From positions 62,001-126,000 of the forward strand of contig JAHJQN010000008.1 in NCBI GenBank assembly GCA_018819225.1: a DNA stretch of 64,000 nt. Reading direction: 5' to 3'. The notes beneath the pieces were generated by a model, which was not told where the DNA came from, made no database searches, and saw only the letters and a program-made list of their open reading frames with translations. The position numbers and the translations under genes were made by a program. Each line of letters starts with the position of its first letter. Within the stretch, counting starts at the first letter, position 1. Positions 48,573-59,188 of the stretch are shown here, piece after piece. This stretch comes from Microcaldota archaeon. Lineage in GTDB: Archaea > Micrarchaeota > Micrarchaeia > Norongarragalinales > SBBD01.

Positions 48573-49510
48573 TTCGACTTGAAATGCTCGTATCCCTTGT
48601 TCTCCAGCGGTCGCACCTGATTATCGCACTTCAAGAACACCCCCGAACCATCCGTCACTTCACCGATCGGAATACCCGAAGCCCCTTTCTCTCCAGAAAA
48701 AACAATCTGATAGTCTTCCCCGTGATTCAAAGCCACGTCCTCCGCATTCAAATCGTGTTCCTTGCACAGACGTTCCAAATCGGGATTCAACGGAAGGCGA
48801 TCCCAGTCAATCACGATTCGTTTCTTGCTTAAACGAGCCAGCTCGTGAAGCTCGAACGCCAAACCATCCGACACGTCAATGCCCGCATGCATTTTTCCCT
48901 CTGAAAGAATGCGCTTGCAAAGCGCCCAATCCAGCTCAGGAGCATCTTGAGCGTCCAAGAATTTCTGCGGAACGACAAAATGTTTTTTTCGCGATAAATA
49001 CCCTAATGCCGCGTTCCCGATTTCACCCGTCAAATAGATCGCATCACCGGGTTGAGCCGCATTCCGCAATAAGGGCGGCCCATCCAAAAAGCCCAGGAGC
49101 GCTCCCGAATAAACGAATTCCGTTCCCTTGTTGGTATCGCCGCCCAAAAGAAACGCATCGTATTTCTTCAACTCACCATCCATTCCATCGTACAATTTTT
49201 CTAAAAAAGAAATATCGGTGTCCGGAGGAGCCGTAAAGCAATGGAAAAAATATTTGGGAAGCGCCCCCTTGCATATCACATCGGAAACGTGCGAGGCCAC
49301 GATCTTCCGCCCCATTTTCTCAGGATCTGGATTCGTAAAGTGCGTGGAAAGCACGCCCATGTCCGTGGAGAGCACGAGGCGTTTTCCCTGCGGATCAAAA
49401 ATCGCGGCATCATCATGCAAATCCGCAATAACGGAAGGATCACGACGCAAACGCTTCACTAACCGCTCGACAATGTTTCGTTCCCCAAGATCGGAAATCT
49501 TCACAAACAA
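48569..49510 (-). CDS. thiL: thiamine-monophosphate kinase
   Basis: DDAAIFDPQGKRLVLSTDMGVLSTHF, GIDVSDGLAFELHELA. Confidence 0.92.
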   Translation of the reverse strand: MFVKISDLGERNIVERLVKRLRRDPSVIADLHDDAAIFDPQGKRLVLSTDMGVLSTHFTNPDPEKMGRKIVASHVSDVICKGALPKYFFHCFTAPPDTDISFLEKLYDGMDGELKKYDAFLLGGDTNKGTEFVYSGALLGFLDGPPLLRNAAQPGDAIYLTGEIGNAALGYLSRKKHFVVPQKFLDAQDAPELDWALCKRILSEGKMHAGIDVSDGLAFELHELARLSKKRIVIDWDRLPLNPDLERLCKEHDLNAEDVALNHGEDYQIVFSGEKGASGIPIGEVTDGSGVFLKCDNQVRPLENKGYEHFKSN

Positions 49511-49513
49511 CCC

Positions 49514-50128
49514 TCAATCAAAAAACGTCGTAAATTTTCTAGCGGCGATTTCCCAGTCCGGCGCATTTAAGATGCTGGAAATAACGGCAAGCGAATCCGC
49601 GCCGGCTTCCAAAACAGACGGCGCGTTTTCTAACGTAATGCCGCCGATGGCCACCAACGGCTTAGAGGTTAACACGCGAAGTTCACTTAAACCCGCTAAT
49701 CCCAACGGGGGAGCCGCATCGGGTTTGGTGGACGTGGAAAACACGGGACTCCAACTCAAATGATCCGCGAGCTCGCTTCCCGGTAAATGATCCAACGAAG
49801 AAATGGAGATTCCCAGTAATTTTTCGGTGCCCAAGGCCTCATGGGCTTTCGTTAGTGAAAGGTCGTGCTGGCCAACATGCAATCCATCCGCATTCACTTC
49901 CAAAGCCAGCTTCAAATAATCATTGACCAAGAAGGTCGCGTGGAACTCATTGCATAAATCTCGAATGGCCTGGGCCTCCTCCAGCATCCTCGAATACGGC
50001 AAATTCTTTTCCCGGTATTGAATCGTGACCGCACCCCCTTTCAACACCGATGAAACGGATTCGAGCACGCGGCCTTTGGAAAGCCCGCGATCCGTAACGA
50101 AATACAATCCATTCGAAAGCCTAGGCAT
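49514..50128 (-). CDS. thiE: thiamine-phosphate synthase
   Basis: IQYREKNLPYSRML, VNDYLKLALEVNADGLHVGQHDL. Confidence 0.94.
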   Translation of the reverse strand: MPRLSNGLYFVTDRGLSKGRVLESVSSVLKGGAVTIQYREKNLPYSRMLEEAQAIRDLCNEFHATFLVNDYLKLALEVNADGLHVGQHDLSLTKAHEALGTEKLLGISISSLDHLPGSELADHLSWSPVFSTSTKPDAAPPLGLAGLSELRVLTSKPLVAIGGITLENAPSVLEAGADSLAVISSILNAPDWEIAARKFTTFFD

Positions 50129-50915
50129 ATTCCGAAACCTTCGCCAGCTGCTCCACCTGCGCCTCGCTTAAATGAAACAACGCGTCATAAAAGTGTTCCT
50201 TAAACGTGCCCGGTCCCCCGGCTTTCTCAGCCGCCAGTTCACCGGCAATCCCGAAACAGGCGAGTGCACATGAAGCCGCAACCAATAAGTCCTTCTCAAC
50301 CGCCGCAAAAGAAGCGATCACGGAAGTGACCATGCACCCCGTACCCACCACGTTGCCCATCATGCGATGACCGTTCTTAACCAGAATCGTCTGAAAACCG
50401 TTACTCACAATATCCGTTGCACCCGTAATAACGACCGTGCACTGTAACTGCTGAGCCAAGCGCATCGCAATATCTTCCGGTTTTCCCTCCACGCCAGCGG
50501 ATTCCACGCCACGCGTCACGGATTTGACGCCCAACAAACTCGCGATCTCCGACGCATTTCCTTTCACGATGTTGATTTTCACATTTTTGATGAGCTGAGC
50601 GGACTTCTCGTTGCGAAAAGAGGTCGCGCCCGCGCCAACGGCATCCAAAACCACCGGAATGCCTTTCGCGTTCGCTTTCTGACCCGCCATCACCATCGCG
50701 TCAATGAGGGATTGGGTCAACGTTCCGATGTTCAATACCAGAGCATTGGAAATGCCCGTCATGTCCTGCACTTCCTCCGGAGCATGCGCCATCACGGGAA
50801 GCGCACCCACCGCACGCGTCACGTTAGCGCAATCGTAAATCGTCACCCAATTCGTAATATGGTGCACGAGCGGTTTCTCCGATCGAACCGTATTCAGTAC
50901 GCGGTAAGGTTTCAC
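50121..50915 (-). CDS. thiM: hydroxyethylthiazole kinase
   Basis: PLVHHITNWVTIYDCANVTRAVGALPVMAHAPEEV, VVGTGCMVTSVIASFAAV. Confidence 0.95.
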   Translation of the reverse strand: MKPYRVLNTVRSEKPLVHHITNWVTIYDCANVTRAVGALPVMAHAPEEVQDMTGISNALVLNIGTLTQSLIDAMVMAGQKANAKGIPVVLDAVGAGATSFRNEKSAQLIKNVKINIVKGNASEIASLLGVKSVTRGVESAGVEGKPEDIAMRLAQQLQCTVVITGATDIVSNGFQTILVKNGHRMMGNVVGTGCMVTSVIASFAAVEKDLLVAASCALACFGIAGELAAEKAGGPGTFKEHFYDALFHLSEAQVEQLAKVSEYA

Positions 50916-50942
50916 CTTGATCGACCTCCCTTGAATAAAACG

Positions 50943-51500
50943 CTATTTGAGCATCTCGCTGCGCGCGTGCTCCACTTGAGAACGCACCATGTCTTGTTTG
51001 TGCTTCAACGCTCCGACTAACGAAGCGGAATACTTGAGCACCATCAAATTGTCGTAAAGCTCGTTCATTTTCTCGAAATAGTATTCGGCATCCTCTTTCC
51101 GGTTCGCACGCAACGCCAATTGCAGCGCCCGACGCAATTCACCCACCACATCCGCCAATCCCGAGAGCCACGGCTTGAAATCGACGTTCAGATCCGTGTA
51201 ATCCGGAATCGGTTGCTTCTTGTAAATCGCATTCAACACCTTAATCTCCACGACCTCTTGATACGCCTGCTGTGAAATGTGCTCAAAATCACGATCGACG
51301 TTTTTCATGGCCGCCACCTTGACATCGATTTGAGGCAGAAGTTCCTCGCACGCCTTGAAGTCGCCTACGTGAAGATATTTGATGGCTTTCGCGCAATCCC
51401 GAATGATTTCACGATTCGCGCGAAGCACGTTCTCTTGCCGCGACTCCTTTTCAGACAGCTGCGCATCAATGACTTGCATCGCCCGATCCAATTTACTCAT
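50943..51500 (-). CDS. translin-family protein
   Basis: All-helical; QAYQEVVEIKVLNAI..., DVVGELRRALQLALRANRKEDAEYYFEKMNELYDNLM. Confidence 0.8.
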   Translation of the reverse strand: MSKLDRAMQVIDAQLSEKESRQENVLRANREIIRDCAKAIKYLHVGDFKACEELLPQIDVKVAAMKNVDRDFEHISQQAYQEVVEIKVLNAIYKKQPIPDYTDLNVDFKPWLSGLADVVGELRRALQLALRANRKEDAEYYFEKMNELYDNLMVLKYSASLVGALKHKQDMVRSQVEHARSEMLK

Positions 51501-51603
51501 CGTATACCCTCTCGAAATAAACAGCAGCATATAACTACAGAGGCTCGCGCTTTAATTCTTTTTGCTAAACGAATCCAGGAAAATGATAAGCCGTTTATAA
51601 ACG

Positions 51604-52266
51604 TTGACACGCAAAGAAAACCGTATGAAGCGCCTCCTCCGCTTTTTTATTCCAAAAGAAGAAAAATTCTACGATATGCTCATCGGGCAGTCAAGAACCA
51701 GCCTGCAAGCCGTCCACGAACTCCATGCCCTCGTCAAGGAATACAACCGCCTGAACGCCAGCGAAAAGAAAGACCGCATCAAAAAAATCCACGCGTTGGA
51801 AAATCAATGCGACCACCAAACGCACGCGATCATTGACACGCTTCACACCTCGTTCATCACGCCCATCGACCGAGAGGACATCCACGAACTCGCCCAGTTG
51901 CTCGACGATCAAATCGATCATATGGATCGGCTGGCCAAAAAACTGGAACGATTCCACGTGAACAAAGTGCCGGAAACGTTTGTAGCCCTCGTGACGATTT
52001 CAGAACGGTGCGTAAGACAGTCTCACGAAGCCGTGACCCATCTGCGTAAACAAAACCACATCAAGCCCCACCTCATCAAAATTCACGACCTGGAAGAGGA
52101 AGCGGATACCCTATTCGGAGAAGCGATTCAAGACTTGTTTGAAAACGGTAATGATCCGCTGGAGGTCATTAAATTGAAAGACTTGTACGAGAATGCCGAA
52201 GCCATTGCCAACAACTGTCAAGCCGTCGGCATCCTCATCGAAGGCATTGTGGTCAAGCATGCTTGA
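51604..52266 (+). CDS. DUF47/PhoU-like phosphate transport accessory protein
   Basis: Helical DUF47 pattern, overlaps the pit gene start. Confidence 0.88.
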   Translation: MTRKENRMKRLLRFFIPKEEKFYDMLIGQSRTSLQAVHELHALVKEYNRLNASEKKDRIKKIHALENQCDHQTHAIIDTLHTSFITPIDREDIHELAQLLDDQIDHMDRLAKKLERFHVNKVPETFVALVTISERCVRQSHEAVTHLRKQNHIKPHLIKIHDLEEEADTLFGEAIQDLFENGNDPLEVIKLKDLYENAEAIANNCQAVGILIEGIVVKHA

Positions 52267-53260
52267 TCCATTTACGTTAGTCATCATCGGCATCGTCATC
52301 GCTCTCGCCTTCGATTTTGGGAACGGATTTAACGATGCGGCGAACGCCATTTCCACCATCGTCGCCACCGGCGTACTGACGTTACCCCAAGCCGTCATGC
52401 TCTCCGCCTTCTTTAATTTCGTTGCCGCCTTCGTTTTTACGACGGCAGTTGCCACCACGATTGGAAGCGGCATGATTCAGCCCGAAGTAGTGACCCCCGC
52501 CATGATTATCGCCGGACTCATCGGCGCCATCATCTGGGTATACGGAGCATCCTTTCTCGGCATCCCCGTATCCGCCAGCCACGCCCTCATCGGAGGATAC
52601 ATTGGAGCCGCCATTTCCGGAGCGGGTTTTTCCAGCATCATCTCCGACGGCATTCTGCTCATCCTCGCCTTCATATTTATTGCCCCCGTATTAGGCATGA
52701 TCAGCGCCTTCCTATTCAGTGCACTGGTATACCGAATCGTACGACATTCATCGCCCCATAGCGTGAACGAACACTTCAAGAAACTGCAACTCGTGTCCGC
52801 CTCCATTTACAGTTTGGGGCATGGAACCAACGACGCACAAAAAACCATGGGCATCATCTCCATCCTGTTGTTTAGCGGAGGGTGGCTGGGAGAAACGTTT
52901 TACGTTCCGTTCTGGGTCATCATCCTGTCGCATACGACCATCGCCCTCGGAACCATAGCGGGCGGATGGAAAGTGATTCGAACGTTGGGCATGCGCATTA
53001 CGCGTCTGCGACCGTTTCATGGATTCTGTGCGGAAACCTCGGGAGCCGGAGTCATTATCGGGAGCACCCTCCTCGGCATCCCGGTCAGCACCACTCACGT
53101 CATATCCGGGGCCATAGCCGGCGTAGGGGTTACGAGACGCGTCTCAGCCGTCCGGTGGAAACTGGCGCTAAAAATCGTGATGGCATGGATCCTAACCCTA
53201 CCCGTAACCGCCATCGTCGGCGGCATCGCTTATTTTGGAGTCAAAGCGCTCGTAGGCTAG
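52259..53260 (+). CDS. pit: inorganic phosphate transporter (PiT)
   Basis: FDFGNGFNDAANAI and LGHGTNDAQKTMG signatures. Confidence 0.95.
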   Translation: MLDPFTLVIIGIVIALAFDFGNGFNDAANAISTIVATGVLTLPQAVMLSAFFNFVAAFVFTTAVATTIGSGMIQPEVVTPAMIIAGLIGAIIWVYGASFLGIPVSASHALIGGYIGAAISGAGFSSIISDGILLILAFIFIAPVLGMISAFLFSALVYRIVRHSSPHSVNEHFKKLQLVSASIYSLGHGTNDAQKTMGIISILLFSGGWLGETFYVPFWVIILSHTTIALGTIAGGWKVIRTLGMRITRLRPFHGFCAETSGAGVIIGSTLLGIPVSTTHVISGAIAGVGVTRRVSAVRWKLALKIVMAWILTLPVTAIVGGIAYFGVKALVG

Positions 53261-53318
53261 TTCAGAGAAACGTTAAAAACCTCGCCGACCTAACGAAATG
53301 ACAAGAATGGGATGATTT

Positions 53319-54014
53319 ATGCGCACCGTCGTCATATCTTTGGGAGGCAGTACGCTGTTCGAAAGCGGATGCGTGGATACCGCGTTCGTGAAGGATATTT
53401 GCAGGCTACTCGTCACGCTGAAAGATAAAGCGCGAATCGCCGTCGTGGTAGGCGGAGGACGGTATGCGCGGGATTATGCCACCGCGATCCGGAACGCCAG
53501 CGGAAACGAGTTCTTAGCCGATCGAGCCGCCATTTTTGCAACCAAAGCCAACGCGACCGTCATTCAAGCCGGGTTAGGGGATGCCGCTTTCCCCCGCCTC
53601 ATCCAAGTGCTGGATGACGCGGCGATTGCCTTGAACGAGGGAAAAATTGCCGTGGGATGCGGGATACTAGAAGGCGTTTCAACCGATTTCGACAGTATGC
53701 TTCTCGCCGAACGCGTCCAGGCGGATGCCGTCATTAATGCAAGCAACACCGACGGCGTATACTCGGAAGATCCAAAAAAGAACGCGAAGGCCAGCAAGTT
53801 CAAAACGCTTACACACGAACAGCTCGAAACCATGGCGTCGGCGTCCGATACGCGGAAGGCCGGAACGCATTTTCCGTTCGATGTGATTGCCAGCAAGCTG
53901 GCAGCGAGAAGTAAAATGGAGATTCATTTCGTGAAAGGCCGAAACCTCAACGACTTGGAAAAAGCGATTCTCGGCAAGCCCCATTCCGGTACGCTGATCA
54001 AAGAATCAAGTTGA
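53319..54014 (+). CDS. pyrH: UMP kinase
   Basis: ISLGGSTLF, VVGGGRYARDY, INASNTDGVYSEDPKKN. Confidence 0.93.
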   Translation: MRTVVISLGGSTLFESGCVDTAFVKDICRLLVTLKDKARIAVVVGGGRYARDYATAIRNASGNEFLADRAAIFATKANATVIQAGLGDAAFPRLIQVLDDAAIALNEGKIAVGCGILEGVSTDFDSMLLAERVQADAVINASNTDGVYSEDPKKNAKASKFKTLTHEQLETMASASDTRKAGTHFPFDVIASKLAARSKMEIHFVKGRNLNDLEKAILGKPHSGTLIKESS

Positions 54015-54021
54015 ACGTCCC

Positions 54022-54894
54022 ATGCCTTGGCTGTTGCTAACCATAGCGTCCGCATTCCTCAAAACGATCACTGAAATCATGCGCAAGCGCTTGCTGTTAA
54101 AAAGAGTCAATGCGTTCAGCGTCGCCTTACTCACGGGAGGGATCGCATCCGTTTTACTCCCGCTAGTATTCTGGAGCCAAGCCGACTTCACCTTTTCCGA
54201 GAAGACCTTTCAACTCCTGATCGTACAAGCCATTCTGAATTGCATCACGTTCTACATCATCCTGGAAGGATTTCGTCGCTGGGATGCGTCACGTGCGTCC
54301 CCCATGGCCAACTTCAGTCCGTTATTCGCCGCGCTCCTGGGTTTCCTGGTTCTCGGAGAAATGCTGTCCATCACGCAATTCGCCGGTATCGGGCTCATCG
54401 TGATCGGTTCCCTCTTCCTTGAAGGACACGGGATCCACTGGCGCAAATGGCTCTCGAAAAGGGAAGATCGGCAAACGTTCCTAATGATTATCGGCGGAGC
54501 CGCGTTATGGTCGGTGCACATGCTCATCGCGAAAATCGTGTTGCAAGAAATCAACGTGTACACGAACGCTATCGTATTTACATGGCTGTATACCGGATTT
54601 TACATCGCGTGGTTGGCGGTCCGCAAACCCTTGCAAGGCAACGTGTTTCAAAGCCTGCGCAAGCACCACAAACAGTTCGTGATACTGGTGATATTCGATT
54701 ACGCGCATTATTTGTTACTATTGGCTGCCCTCGCGATTCCGGGCGCCATGCTGAGTCTCATCGCGCCGATCCACCGAATCAACAGCATTTTTACCGTGCT
54801 GATCGGCGGAAAACTCTTAAAAGAAAAATACGTGCTGAAACGCGCACTCGCAACCGTTATTATGATTGCCGGGGTGTGGTTCATCGCATCTTAA
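54022..54894 (+). CDS. EamA/DMT family transporter
   Basis: 10-TM pattern with two EamA halves. Confidence 0.8.
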   Translation: MPWLLLTIASAFLKTITEIMRKRLLLKRVNAFSVALLTGGIASVLLPLVFWSQADFTFSEKTFQLLIVQAILNCITFYIILEGFRRWDASRASPMANFSPLFAALLGFLVLGEMLSITQFAGIGLIVIGSLFLEGHGIHWRKWLSKREDRQTFLMIIGGAALWSVHMLIAKIVLQEINVYTNAIVFTWLYTGFYIAWLAVRKPLQGNVFQSLRKHHKQFVILVIFDYAHYLLLLAALAIPGAMLSLIAPIHRINSIFTVLIGGKLLKEKYVLKRALATVIMIAGVWFIAS

Positions 54895-55346
54895 GAAACG
54901 CATACTTCAAGAACCACCCCGGTCCGATCGTCGTGCATGAACGCCAGACGCCGAACGCATGTCCGAGGAATCTCCGTTGTACCCGTTGCACCCCTTTCCG
55001 AGCCCGAAAGCGTTTCAACCACCACGCGCAACGATTGATTGGTTTGAACGGAATGCTGAAGAAACGAAATGGTTTCAGGAGAAAGCGACCCGACCGCCCG
55101 TACATCCAATGCATTGGAAGTCCGAAAACCGTTATCGCAATAAAGCAGCCCTCCTTGCTCGGAACACGTCGATAATAATAAAGAAGCGGATTGGATGGCG
55201 ACGCGTTCCGATTCGCTCAAACCGAGAGTAAAGAGAATATCCGAGACCTCGCGCTGATACGAAATAAATAACACGCTAATCGTTAACACGAGGAGAAGCA
55301 AAGCCACCAGAACATCCGCGGAGAAAAGTCCAGCCATCCAGATCAT
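54891..55346 (-). CDS. membrane-anchored secreted protein, pilin-like architecture
   Basis: N-terminal hydrophobic helix DVLVALLLLVLTISVLFI then soluble domain with Cys residues. Confidence 0.5.
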   Translation of the reverse strand: MIWMAGLFSADVLVALLLLVLTISVLFISYQREVSDILFTLGLSESERVAIQSASLLLSTCSEQGGLLYCDNGFRTSNALDVRAVGSLSPETISFLQHSVQTNQSLRVVVETLSGSERGATGTTEIPRTCVRRLAFMHDDRTGVVLEVCVS

Positions 55347-55433
55347 CCAGAATCATTTCGGGTATTAAAAGGGGATACCTTTAAATACTTAAAATCGCAT
55401 ACCAGCATAAATAAAACGTTCGACCCACAAGCG

Positions 55434-56270
55434 GTGATTTATAATATGTACGGTGGCCCTGCAACTGCGGGAAAAACGCAGCATTTGGAATCTTCGATTC
55501 CGTTGATCCTAATCATAATTCTCGCTATTTTCATCGCCGGAAATTTCGGCTTCATTAACTTCTCCGACGTACCGTTATTAAACCAAGTCTTCGGAGGAAA
55601 AATCATCAAGGTAGGAGTCGTCGGACGCATTACGCCTGAAATGAAGACCATGCTCGTCAGCGAGGAAGCGCGCACCACCGGCATCTATTATGGAACCGGA
55701 GACGGATTGCGCCCCGACCAATTGTTTGGAGGCGTATTGAAACCCTTTGACATCATCATCATGCAAGGCCAGCAAGTCTGCGACCGTTCCGCCCGGAAAA
55801 CGGTTACGGACTGGGTCAAGAGTGGAGGAAAGCTGATCGTGGTTGGAGATGCGTGCACGCGTGTTACCGATGATCCTGCCGCTCTCGGATGGGACGTCGG
55901 AATCGGATTGCTGGGAGATGTCATGCCCGCTCAAATTGGCGGCGTGACTCCGGAACGTGAACCCATCACCACGGGATGCGCATCCGGACGATTCAAGTTC
56001 ATTAACCCCGATCACCCGATCGGTAGCGGAATCAAGAACTTCCAGTTCTCTGGAAGAACCATTAACGTGTTCCCGACCTCGAATTCGCAGCTCATTGCAA
56101 CAATCGATTGCTCGGATACGGGCCGCGTGAGCGCTCCGGCAACGTACGCCATTCTCGAGAGTTCCGGAATCTTGACCGGTAAAGTCGTCTACTTTGCGCA
56201 TGACCCGGGTACGACGTCCAGGAACATGTTCTTGAATACGCTCAAGTACTTGAAGAGCCAGCGCGGTTAG
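55434..56270 (+). CDS. membrane-anchored protein with GATase1-like fold
   Basis: N-terminal TM; DWVKSGGKLIVVGDACTRV...; HDPGTTSRNMFLNTLKYL. Confidence 0.6.
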   Translation: MIYNMYGGPATAGKTQHLESSIPLILIIILAIFIAGNFGFINFSDVPLLNQVFGGKIIKVGVVGRITPEMKTMLVSEEARTTGIYYGTGDGLRPDQLFGGVLKPFDIIIMQGQQVCDRSARKTVTDWVKSGGKLIVVGDACTRVTDDPAALGWDVGIGLLGDVMPAQIGGVTPEREPITTGCASGRFKFINPDHPIGSGIKNFQFSGRTINVFPTSNSQLIATIDCSDTGRVSAPATYAILESSGILTGKVVYFAHDPGTTSRNMFLNTLKYLKSQRG

Positions 56271-56323
56271 AACGCCTGGTTCCCTCTTTATTTTTTATAA
56301 AGAATGAGCGGTCAGCACACCCC

Positions 56324-56860
56324 CTACTTCCGGTAGCCCTGGATGGACGCCTTCTTGCTATGCTTAAAGACTCGTCGCTCCAGAACAATGTTGAGGACGC
56401 GCTCTCCAAACGCCTCGGCACGCACCAAATCCGTGTCGTCAAGTTTCTGGCGAATCAAGCCGTGACGGCGCATACTCAGCGTGTTGACAATGCGCGCGCC
56501 TTTTTCCTCCAAGCGCTCGACCGCCTGCTCCATCCCTTTTTTCTTGGACTCAAACGAGCAATAGATCGCGATCGGAACCCCTTTCCATTCATTACTGGCA
56601 ATGAAATCGAATACGGTTCGACTCTGAGAAAACGATCCGAGCTCAAACCCCAAGAAAACGATGCCGAAACGCGTCAGATCCACGGATAACTTTTCCGGGT
56701 GATGCATACGCCCGAAAAAGGGGAAATTCTTAAGGCGCTTGCGCTCGCCAAGATCCAACAATGAATACTCCACGCCGACTTTCCGACAGCCTTCCTTCAC
56801 GGAAGCAGCCAGACGTCTCGAAAATCCTTCAGGAGAAGCGTACACAATAAGCGCCCGCAT
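56324..56860 (-). CDS. flavodoxin-like protein
   Basis: MRALIVYASPEGFSRRLAASVKEG, IVFLGFELGS. Confidence 0.65.
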   Translation of the reverse strand: MRALIVYASPEGFSRRLAASVKEGCRKVGVEYSLLDLGERKRLKNFPFFGRMHHPEKLSVDLTRFGIVFLGFELGSFSQSRTVFDFIASNEWKGVPIAIYCSFESKKKGMEQAVERLEEKGARIVNTLSMRRHGLIRQKLDDTDLVRAEAFGERVLNIVLERRVFKHSKKASIQGYRK

Positions 56861-56934
56861 CCCGCGACCACCTTCCATGCTGCAGTACCATATGAACGTA
56901 TATAAACCTAGCGAGCGTATTTACACAAAAATGA

Positions 56935-57630
56935 GTGATTTTGATGAAGCGGTTTGAAGCCAACGCATTAGGCATCTTGTTTCTCTTGGCAACCAAAGGA
57001 GCCGGCCAATGCGCCTTGAAAATGAGCACGGCTACCCTCGCAACGGAAATTGGGGTCTCCCAGCAAACCGTTTCAAGGTGGCTCATGGAGCTATCTGAAG
57101 AAGGATTCGTGGAAAGGGGATTTAACAACATTCGTCTAACGCCTCACGCAGTAGGGTTTCTGAATGAGAAGCAAGCGATGTTGAAAGAAGTGCTTCACGA
57201 ACAAACCCCATCGGAGTTTCGAGGAAATGTGGTGTCCGGAATGGAGGATGGAAAGTACTATTTATCGCTTCCGGAATACCGGCTACAACTGAAAGAACTG
57301 CTTGGCTACTCCGTGTTTCCAGGGACGTTAAACCTCCGACTCAGCGATTCGCGATCGCAATCTCTTAAACAACGACTCGTTACGCGCAAGGCATTAATCA
57401 TCCAAGATTTTCGTCGGGAAGACCGGTTATTTGGAGGGGCACTGCTATATCCAGCTGAGCTTCACGTACCTAAAAATGGAAGACAAACCGTTTGCGCGAT
57501 CATCGTACCCAAGAAATCACATTATGGACCGGAAGTGCTTGAAATCGTGGCTAAAGAGTACTTGAGAAAAAAACTCCATCTCGTTGAAGGCGATGCCATT
57601 CAAGTGCACACCCTGGAACGAAGCCCTTAA
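56935..57630 (+). CDS. ribK: CTP-dependent riboflavin kinase with N-terminal HTH
   Basis: HTH (EIGVSQQTVSRWLMELSEEGFVER); GNVVSGMEDGKYYLSL, GYSVFPGTLNLRL. Confidence 0.92.
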   Translation: MILMKRFEANALGILFLLATKGAGQCALKMSTATLATEIGVSQQTVSRWLMELSEEGFVERGFNNIRLTPHAVGFLNEKQAMLKEVLHEQTPSEFRGNVVSGMEDGKYYLSLPEYRLQLKELLGYSVFPGTLNLRLSDSRSQSLKQRLVTRKALIIQDFRREDRLFGGALLYPAELHVPKNGRQTVCAIIVPKKSHYGPEVLEIVAKEYLRKKLHLVEGDAIQVHTLERSP

Positions 57631-57654
57631 AAGCGTCCGGCCATATAGTTTATT

Positions 57655-57954
57655 GGCAGGTGGTGAGCGTACCGCTGTCCTTATCCCGTTCACGGGAAGA
57701 GGAGGAAGTTCTGTCCGCCCGAGACACGATGTCTTGCAACGTCTGCAATACGGCTTGCTTAAGGCAAACAGTGGGGAGCAGAAACGAGACTCGGCACGTT
57801 GAGCAATGATGCAAAAGAGCTTCGATGCGTGCAAGAGGTGAAACGGCCCCGCTGGCAACAGCGCTTTCAAGCGCTGTGGGCGCAAGAGTTTAAACCGGCT
57901 CGCTCAGATCCATGCGGTAGACAACAAAAGACAGGCTACCACTCGCCGCCTGCC
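57655..57954 (+). ncRNA. rnpB: RNase P RNA (archaeal)
   Basis: P1 helix GGCAGGTGG/CCGCCTGCC; gaggaagttctgtccgccc near 5' end (CR-I like), agatccatgcggtagacaacaaaagacaggct near 3' end (CR-V like). Confidence 0.85.
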
Positions 57955-57981
57955 CCATTCTTTTTCGCGTGAAAACTCCCC

Positions 57982-59178
57982 ATGAACCTCGCACGCTTAA
58001 TCGCCTTGGTAGTCAAACACTCCAAGTTAACCGATGAAGAAGTGCTGCACAATATTCAAACCAAGCAAAAAGAGTATCAGAACCTCATCAGCGAAGAATC
58101 CGCAGCCGAGCTCCTACTTCAAGATCTCGGCGTATCCGTAAAAGAAGAGGATGCGCCCGTTGAATGGAACACGCTTGAGCAAGTCGCGAAAAGCCAACCG
58201 TCTGAAGCCCATGTGGTGGCGAGGTTGCTGCAAATCTATTCCCCCAAACGCTTTGAAACCAGCTCCCGAAAAGGAATCGTCTGCAACATCGAGATAGCGG
58301 ACGAAAGCGGGAAAGGCACGCTCGTGCTATGGAACGAAGACGTGCGCGTCATGGAAAGACAAAAATGGAAACGAAACGATGTCTGGGAAATGAAGAGATT
58401 GCAACCCCGTAACTTTAATCCATTGGAAGTGCACGCGTCCATGCTCACGGAATTCTCGCGCGTCGGCGAGCGACAACACATTGAAAAAAAAGAAGCCCGC
58501 ACCACCCCCTTTGAATTCCTGCGGGAAGGAACCGAGGTCGATGTGCTGGCACGCGTCGTGGAAATCGGGGCCTTAAAAGAATTTGATAAATCTGGCCGCA
58601 CCGGAAAAGTCGTCAACATAACGCTCTTGGACGATAAAGGAAAAACCGTTCCGGCCGTGCTATGGGACTATTATGCGGAGTACGCGAGTCAATTCCTGAA
58701 CATCGGGGACGCGATTCTCCTGGAAGGATTTCCAGTAAAAAACGGAAGAAACGGCTTGGAGCTGAACGCATCCTGGAAATCGCATTTGGTGCGGGAACCC
58801 TTCGGACATAAACTGAAGGCACGCGAAGCCGTTCTGTCACAACAAGCGCCGAGCGTCACCCTAACGGAACTCGCCCGCGTCCCGCGCGGGGTCATCACCG
58901 CCGAACTGGAACGCATTATTTCGTTCCGAGAAAAAGGGGATTCCATCGAATTGGAAGCGGAATTCAAACAAGACGAGCAAAAAGTGGCGATCGTGTTCCG
59001 GGGAAACGAGGCGTTACAACTGCTGGGTCTTCGCCACGTGCCCACCATTCCTTTGGAAACCATCTTGAAGCTCAAGGAAGCCTATTTAAAAGGAAAAACG
59101 CGTACCGTGGTCATACAAAAAGAAATGATGGCGGATCGCGTGAAACTATTGGCGGAACACGTGATGCGCGCCAACTGA
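57982..59178 (+). CDS. rpa: replication protein A (OB-fold ssDNA-binding)
   Basis: Repeated OB folds (VVARLLQIYSPKRFETSSRKGIVCNIEIADESGKGTLVLWNE; VDVLARVVEIGALKEFDKSGRTGKVVNITLLDDKGKTVPAVLW). Confidence 0.9.
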   Translation: MNLARLIALVVKHSKLTDEEVLHNIQTKQKEYQNLISEESAAELLLQDLGVSVKEEDAPVEWNTLEQVAKSQPSEAHVVARLLQIYSPKRFETSSRKGIVCNIEIADESGKGTLVLWNEDVRVMERQKWKRNDVWEMKRLQPRNFNPLEVHASMLTEFSRVGERQHIEKKEARTTPFEFLREGTEVDVLARVVEIGALKEFDKSGRTGKVVNITLLDDKGKTVPAVLWDYYAEYASQFLNIGDAILLEGFPVKNGRNGLELNASWKSHLVREPFGHKLKAREAVLSQQAPSVTLTELARVPRGVITAELERIISFREKGDSIELEAEFKQDEQKVAIVFRGNEALQLLGLRHVPTIPLETILKLKEAYLKGKTRTVVIQKEMMADRVKLLAEHVMRAN

Positions 59179-59188
59179 AGGAATCACC

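Noticed and set aside
49514-50915. thiE-thiM as a novel thiamin system
   Set aside because: Together with thiL this is a standard thiazole salvage/thiamin phosphate route; nothing unusual in the motifs.
54447-55175. 242-aa plus ORF
   Set aside because: Overlaps the EamA transporter in another frame and then the antisense of the next gene; composition Arg/His-rich, typical shadow ORF.
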